Below the pieces are notes generated by a model. It made no database searches, was not told the origin of the DNA, and saw nothing but the letters and a program-made list of their open reading frames with translations. This document shows positions 61,154-64,000 of a stretch of 64,000 bases of DNA, piece after piece. Source of the DNA: Glaciecola amylolytica (GTDB lineage Bacteria > Bacteroidota > Bacteroidia > Flavobacteriales_D > Crocinitomicaceae); contig CP034120.1 in assembly GCA_003856375.1 (NCBI GenBank), positions 868,001-932,000 on the forward strand, in the 5' to 3' direction. The position numbers and the translations under genes are program-made. Each line of letters starts with the position of its first letter. The first letter of the stretch is position 1.

Positions 61154-62236
61154 ATGCAGAAATTTGAATTAGCCATAAGTTTATTAATTTGTTGTTTAAT
61201 TAGCACATTATGGAGCTACTCTCAAATCAATTTTTCATACGACTTTGAAAGTGGTTCAACTGATCTCTGCCAATGTCCTCCTGACTTTACATGTTTCAAC
61301 GATGCCGGCCGGGTAATCGACGGAGTTCAACCAATTTATGTTGTGGGCGATCTTGGATGTGTAGGTATTGGACCACTCGCAGTCAATCACACAAACTCCA
61401 TTGGAGCTCATGGCGGTTCAGGTTATGTTTATTTTTATGCTGGAGCAGATCAAATAAGGACGTCAAATATTTGGTTTAACCCTAATGAGCAAGTTGAGTT
61501 AAGTGTTTGGTATTGTGGACCTCAAGATTCTGGTGATGTTCATCAAAATACTGGTTTAGCACATTTTTCATTTGGTGTTGACGGTGTCCAAGTAAGTCCA
61601 AATGTTACGGTTTCGACAAACACTCTCTGGACAAAATATACATATCTTTTAACTTTGAGTTCTGGCTTTCACAATTTAAGCATTCTAAGCGGAGGTATAG
61701 GTAAGTATGCCATGTGGTTTGATGATTTTACTATTTCAACATGTCTTAATTATACTTTCGATGTTGGATATGACACTTCAATTTGCAAAAATGAATCATT
61801 TCAAATTTCGTTACCAAATTCAGATTTTACCTACCAGTGGAATGATGGCACAACTAATAATGAATATGAAGTTCATCAACCTGGAACTTATTGGGTGAAT
61901 GCGTTACTTGGTAATTGCTCATATTCGGATACATTTTTTGTTAAACCATTGAACATAGATTATCAAATTGAAATGCCAAACATATTCACCCCAAATTTTG
62001 ATGAGATTAACAATCTTTTTCACCCAATAGTTTTTTCCGGCATTGTTGAGTATAACATTACAATCGTTAATCGATGGGGAAATGTGATGTGGAAAACGGA
62101 TAACATCCTTATCGGTTGGGATGGTATGTGTGATGAAAAAAAATGTTCTGAAGGAGTCTATTTTTGGACAATAAGATTCAAAGATAAATGTGGAACTGAA
62201 CATGAAAAACATGATTTTCTTACACTAATTCGATAA
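61154..62236 (+). CDS. Secreted protein with T9SS type B C-terminal domain
   Basis: 360 residues from the ATG at 61154 (an in-frame start at 61118 adds 12 residues before the signal). Signal peptide (LLICCLISTLWSYSQ), a carbohydrate-binding-like or jelly-roll body (about 30-200), an immunoglobulin-like segment (GYDTSICKNESFQI ... YQWNDGTTN) and a C-terminal gliding-motility-associated domain: PNIFTPNFDEINNLF, VNRWGNVMW, GWDG, EGVYFWTIRF. Exported through the outer membrane by the type IX system. Confidence 0.85.
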   Translation: MQKFELAISLLICCLISTLWSYSQINFSYDFESGSTDLCQCPPDFTCFNDAGRVIDGVQPIYVVGDLGCVGIGPLAVNHTNSIGAHGGSGYVYFYAGADQIRTSNIWFNPNEQVELSVWYCGPQDSGDVHQNTGLAHFSFGVDGVQVSPNVTVSTNTLWTKYTYLLTLSSGFHNLSILSGGIGKYAMWFDDFTISTCLNYTFDVGYDTSICKNESFQISLPNSDFTYQWNDGTTNNEYEVHQPGTYWVNALLGNCSYSDTFFVKPLNIDYQIEMPNIFTPNFDEINNLFHPIVFSGIVEYNITIVNRWGNVMWKTDNILIGWDGMCDEKKCSEGVYFWTIRFKDKCGTEHEKHDFLTLIR

Positions 62237-62288
62237 ACAACAATGTCCTTACAGAGAGTGAGATGAGGAAAAAATTAAAGTAAACTTT

Positions 62289-62334
62289 TCAAATCTCCCA
62301 CCAAATAGTTCGAAATATCTGACATCAGGATCAC
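62289..62334 (+). repeat. Dispersed repeat, copy D
   Basis: TCAAATCTCCCACCAAATAG ... GACATCAGGATCAC; ends exactly as copies B and C do at G(G/A)TCAC, then a terminator follows (next entry). Confidence 0.75.
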
Positions 62335-62335
62335 G

Positions 62336-62362
62336 AAAGCTTCACAGAAATGTGGAGCTTTT
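62336..62362 (+). terminator. Terminator after T9SS gene
   Basis: Stem AAAGCTTCACA with TGTGGAGCTTT around GAAA, one G-T pair, followed by T-run. Confidence 0.85.
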
Positions 62363-62378
62363 TTGATTTATATTATTT

Positions 62379-62463
62379 GCTCAGCTGGATAGAGCGTCCC
62401 GACCGCAAGAGTCGTGAAGGTCTTTGGTTGGTCCCGATAGCTATCGGGACCAACCGGGGTCAC
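62379..62463 (+). pseudogene. tRNA-Arg-like remnant with palindromic T-arm
   Basis: GCTCAGCTGGATAGAGC (62379-62395) is identical to the D-arm of tRNA-Arg at 24014-24030; AGGTCTTTGGTT and the final GGGGTCAC also match. The acceptor 5' strand is gone, the anticodon arm is different (CGAC-CGCAAGA-GTCG, G at position 33), and the T-loop is replaced by a hairpin: 62426-62455 is a perfect 30-bp palindrome centred on CCCGATAGCTATCGGG. Not a functional tRNA. May be an old attachment site. Confidence 0.75.
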
Positions 62464-62474
62464 TTTTAAAAGTA

Positions 62475-62512
62475 AAAAGCTTTTGCAAACATGAGTTTGT
62501 GGAGGCTTTTTT
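62475..62512 (+). terminator. Terminator downstream of tRNA-like remnant
   Basis: AAAGC.TTTGCAAAC with GTTTGTG.AGGCTTT around ATGA, then a T-run; same place relative to the remnant as the terminator after the intact tRNA-Arg. Confidence 0.75.
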
Positions 62513-62693
62513 AGTTTTTGGGTAAACAAATGAGTATTTAGTGGATATTTAATTAAGAAAGCTATACTAATACTATTTTTATCAACTGGTTCTTATTTTA
62601 CTGACTATTTCCATACTATTTTTATATTTACCCTACTTGACAAAATATTGAATCAAAGCAAAATTAAAACAGAGCGGATGCTCAAAAAAATAA

Positions 62694-64000
62694 ATGAATC
62701 CAGAAGAACAGAAGTATCTCAAAGATCTTGATAAGAAGTTATGGACTGCAGCAGACAAGCTCAGATCGACACTTTCTGCCGCGGAATATAAACATGCGGT
62801 ATTAGGTCTTATTTTTTTAAAATATGTGAGTGATACGTTTGAAGAAAGACGTACTGAATTATTAAAAGAACTTAAAGATCCAAAAAGTGATATTTATCTT
62901 TCTAAGGATGATTTCGATAAACAGGAGGATTACGATAAAGAAATTCAATATGAGTTGGAAGTAAGAGATTCTTATACTGAAAAAAATGTCTTTTGGGTAC
63001 CTGAAAAAGCGAGGTGGAAAACACTAGTAGAACTTGCCAAATTACCCGTAGGAGAAGATTTGCCATGGGAAAAGAAAACTCCAAACGGTGACAAATTTGA
63101 AAAAATGCGAGGAGTAGATTTTTTGATTGATGATGCTTTAGAAGCAATTGAGAAAGACAATTCTAAGCTTAAAGGTGTTCTAAACAAAACCTACACTCGA
63201 TTAAATTTGGATAATGATAAGCTCTCGGAGTTAATAGACCATATAAATACCATTCAACCGGTATTTGGATCATTACATGCAAAAGACATACTTGGACACG
63301 TTTATGAATATTTCTTAGGAGAATTTGCGAGTGCAGAAGGAAAAAAAGGAGGGCAATATTACACTCCGAAGTCTATTGTAGGCTTGATTGTAGATATGTT
63401 GGAACCATATAAAGGCAGAATATATGATCCAGCAATGGGATCTGGCGGATTCTTTGTACAAAGTGAAAAGTTTGTGCAAAAATTTGGAGGAAAAATTGGG
63501 GATATTTCTGTTTATGGGCAGGAATATAATCACACTACCTGGCAACTTGCTGCTATGAATATGGCAATCCGTGGCATTGATTTCAATTTTGGAAAGGGAC
63601 CTGCGGACACATTGAATAATGATCAACATCCCGATTTACGTGCAGACTATATCATGGCTAACCCTCCTTTTAACATTAGAGAATGGTGGAGTGAAAAACT
63701 GGTTGATGATGTACGCTGGAAATATGGAATTCCTCCAGAAGGAAATGCCAATTTCGCATGGCTGCAGCACATGATTCATCACTTAAGCCCACAAGGATCG
63801 ATGGCTTTGTTATTGGCAAATGGTTCTATGAGCTCTTCCACCAAAGGGGAAGGTGATATCAGAGAGGCGGTATTGAAAGCAGATTTGGTAGAATGTATGG
63901 TGGCTTTGCCTGGGCAATTGTTTACTAACACTCAAATTCCTGCATGTATTTGGTTTCTAACAAAAAACAAAAAAGCAACAGATACGAAAAGAGATAGAAG
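62694..64000 (+). CDS. hsdM: Type I restriction-modification DNA methylase (HsdM), 3' end outside window
   Basis: 435 residues visible from ATG at 62694. N-terminal HsdM domain (KKLWTAADKLRSTLSAAEYK ... VLGLIFLKYVSD), then the N6-adenine methylase core: GQYYTPKSIV, DPAMGSGGFF (SAM-binding, FxGxG equivalent) and IMANPPFNI (catalytic NPPF). Methylates adenine in the recognition sequence of a type I system. The specificity and restriction subunits should follow beyond the right edge. Confidence 0.95.
   Translation, partial: MNPEEQKYLKDLDKKLWTAADKLRSTLSAAEYKHAVLGLIFLKYVSDTFEERRTELLKELKDPKSDIYLSKDDFDKQEDYDKEIQYELEVRDSYTEKNVFWVPEKARWKTLVELAKLPVGEDLPWEKKTPNGDKFEKMRGVDFLIDDALEAIEKDNSKLKGVLNKTYTRLNLDNDKLSELIDHINTIQPVFGSLHAKDILGHVYEYFLGEFASAEGKKGGQYYTPKSIVGLIVDMLEPYKGRIYDPAMGSGGFFVQSEKFVQKFGGKIGDISVYGQEYNHTTWQLAAMNMAIRGIDFNFGKGPADTLNNDQHPDLRADYIMANPPFNIREWWSEKLVDDVRWKYGIPPEGNANFAWLQHMIHHLSPQGSMALLLANGSMSSSTKGEGDIREAVLKADLVECMVALPGQLFTNTQIPACIWFLTKNKKATDTKRDR

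Larger units (their letters stand above)
62237..62693. other. Gene-free stretch with repeat and tRNA-like remnant
   Basis: 457 bp. Holds a dispersed repeat (62289-62334), a terminator (62336-62362), the tRNA-like remnant (62379-62463) and a second terminator (62475-62512). Nothing else recognised upstream of hsdM. Confidence 0.6.

Noticed and set aside
62902-63629. Minus-strand frames at the right end
   Set aside because: Antisense to the continuous hsdM frame with intact methylase motifs.

Overview
The window looks like a chromosomal segment of a Bacteroidota bacterium, probably order Flavobacteriales (Fluviicola/Crocinitomix-like). The evidence is low-GC DNA, several promoters of the TTG-N17-19-TAnnTTTG type, a type IX secretion (T9SS) type B C-terminal domain, DUF2339/DUF4846/TonB-C family proteins, and a grasp-with-spasm peptide cluster. 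The genus is an inference.

Bases 1-23.9 kb are core chromosome: a partial AsmA-like protein, sucC, a short transcription unit with a 25-codon ORF, the RNA-repair pair rtcB-prfH with a TPR gene, a DUF4846 lipoprotein, map, membrane and vWA proteins, a DUF2339 protein, dusB, then on the minus strand recG with a TonB-C-like partner, a DsbD-type reductase with its lone N-terminal-domain partner, tilS-pabB, and finally a plus-strand acyltransferase and three tRNAs (Ser-GCU, Pro-UGG, Arg-UCU).

At the 3' end of tRNA-Arg (24.08 kb) an integrated element begins. It has a large serine recombinase whose last codons are read antisense through the tRNA, a small recombinase-like protein that has lost its catalytic serine, and then a roughly 10-kb minus-strand operon (26.5-36.65 kb). 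That operon encodes about a dozen small single-pass membrane proteins, a likely double jelly-roll major capsid protein, and a set of envelope-active enzymes (GH108 muramidase, DUF2272 protein, patatin phospholipase, HExxH metallopeptidase, SH3-like protein). A plus-strand module (40.5-45.15 kb) has putative replication proteins and a packaging-type P-loop ATPase. No tail, portal or terminase genes are visible. The best reading is a temperate, tailless, membrane-containing phage of about 22 kb. Between the two modules sit likely cargo genes (AbiC-like, PLD-like, one unknown) and a 370-bp GACTCGAT-rich repeat zone that could be the origin. Three tandem palindromes lie just past the module; related half-sites lie upstream of the capsid operon.

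46-47.4 kb holds three small minus-strand genes including an XRE regulator, bracketed by similar hairpin-containing sequences. 47.8-56.4 kb is a complete RiPP locus of the grasp-with-spasm type: a double-glycine precursor, ATP-grasp ligase, a small linker protein, a SPASM protein lacking a radical-SAM motif, a C39 peptidase-ABC exporter, an HlyD-like adaptor and a TolC-like channel, translationally coupled.

56.4-62.5 kb is a mosaic of small gene cassettes separated by a dispersed repeat that ends in a tRNA-3'-end-like GGTCAC(CA) plus a hairpin terminator. It includes a HEPN-motif protein and a T9SS-secreted protein. It ends with a decayed tRNA-Arg-like sequence whose T-arm carries a perfect 30-bp palindrome. 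The window closes inside hsdM of a type I restriction-modification system.
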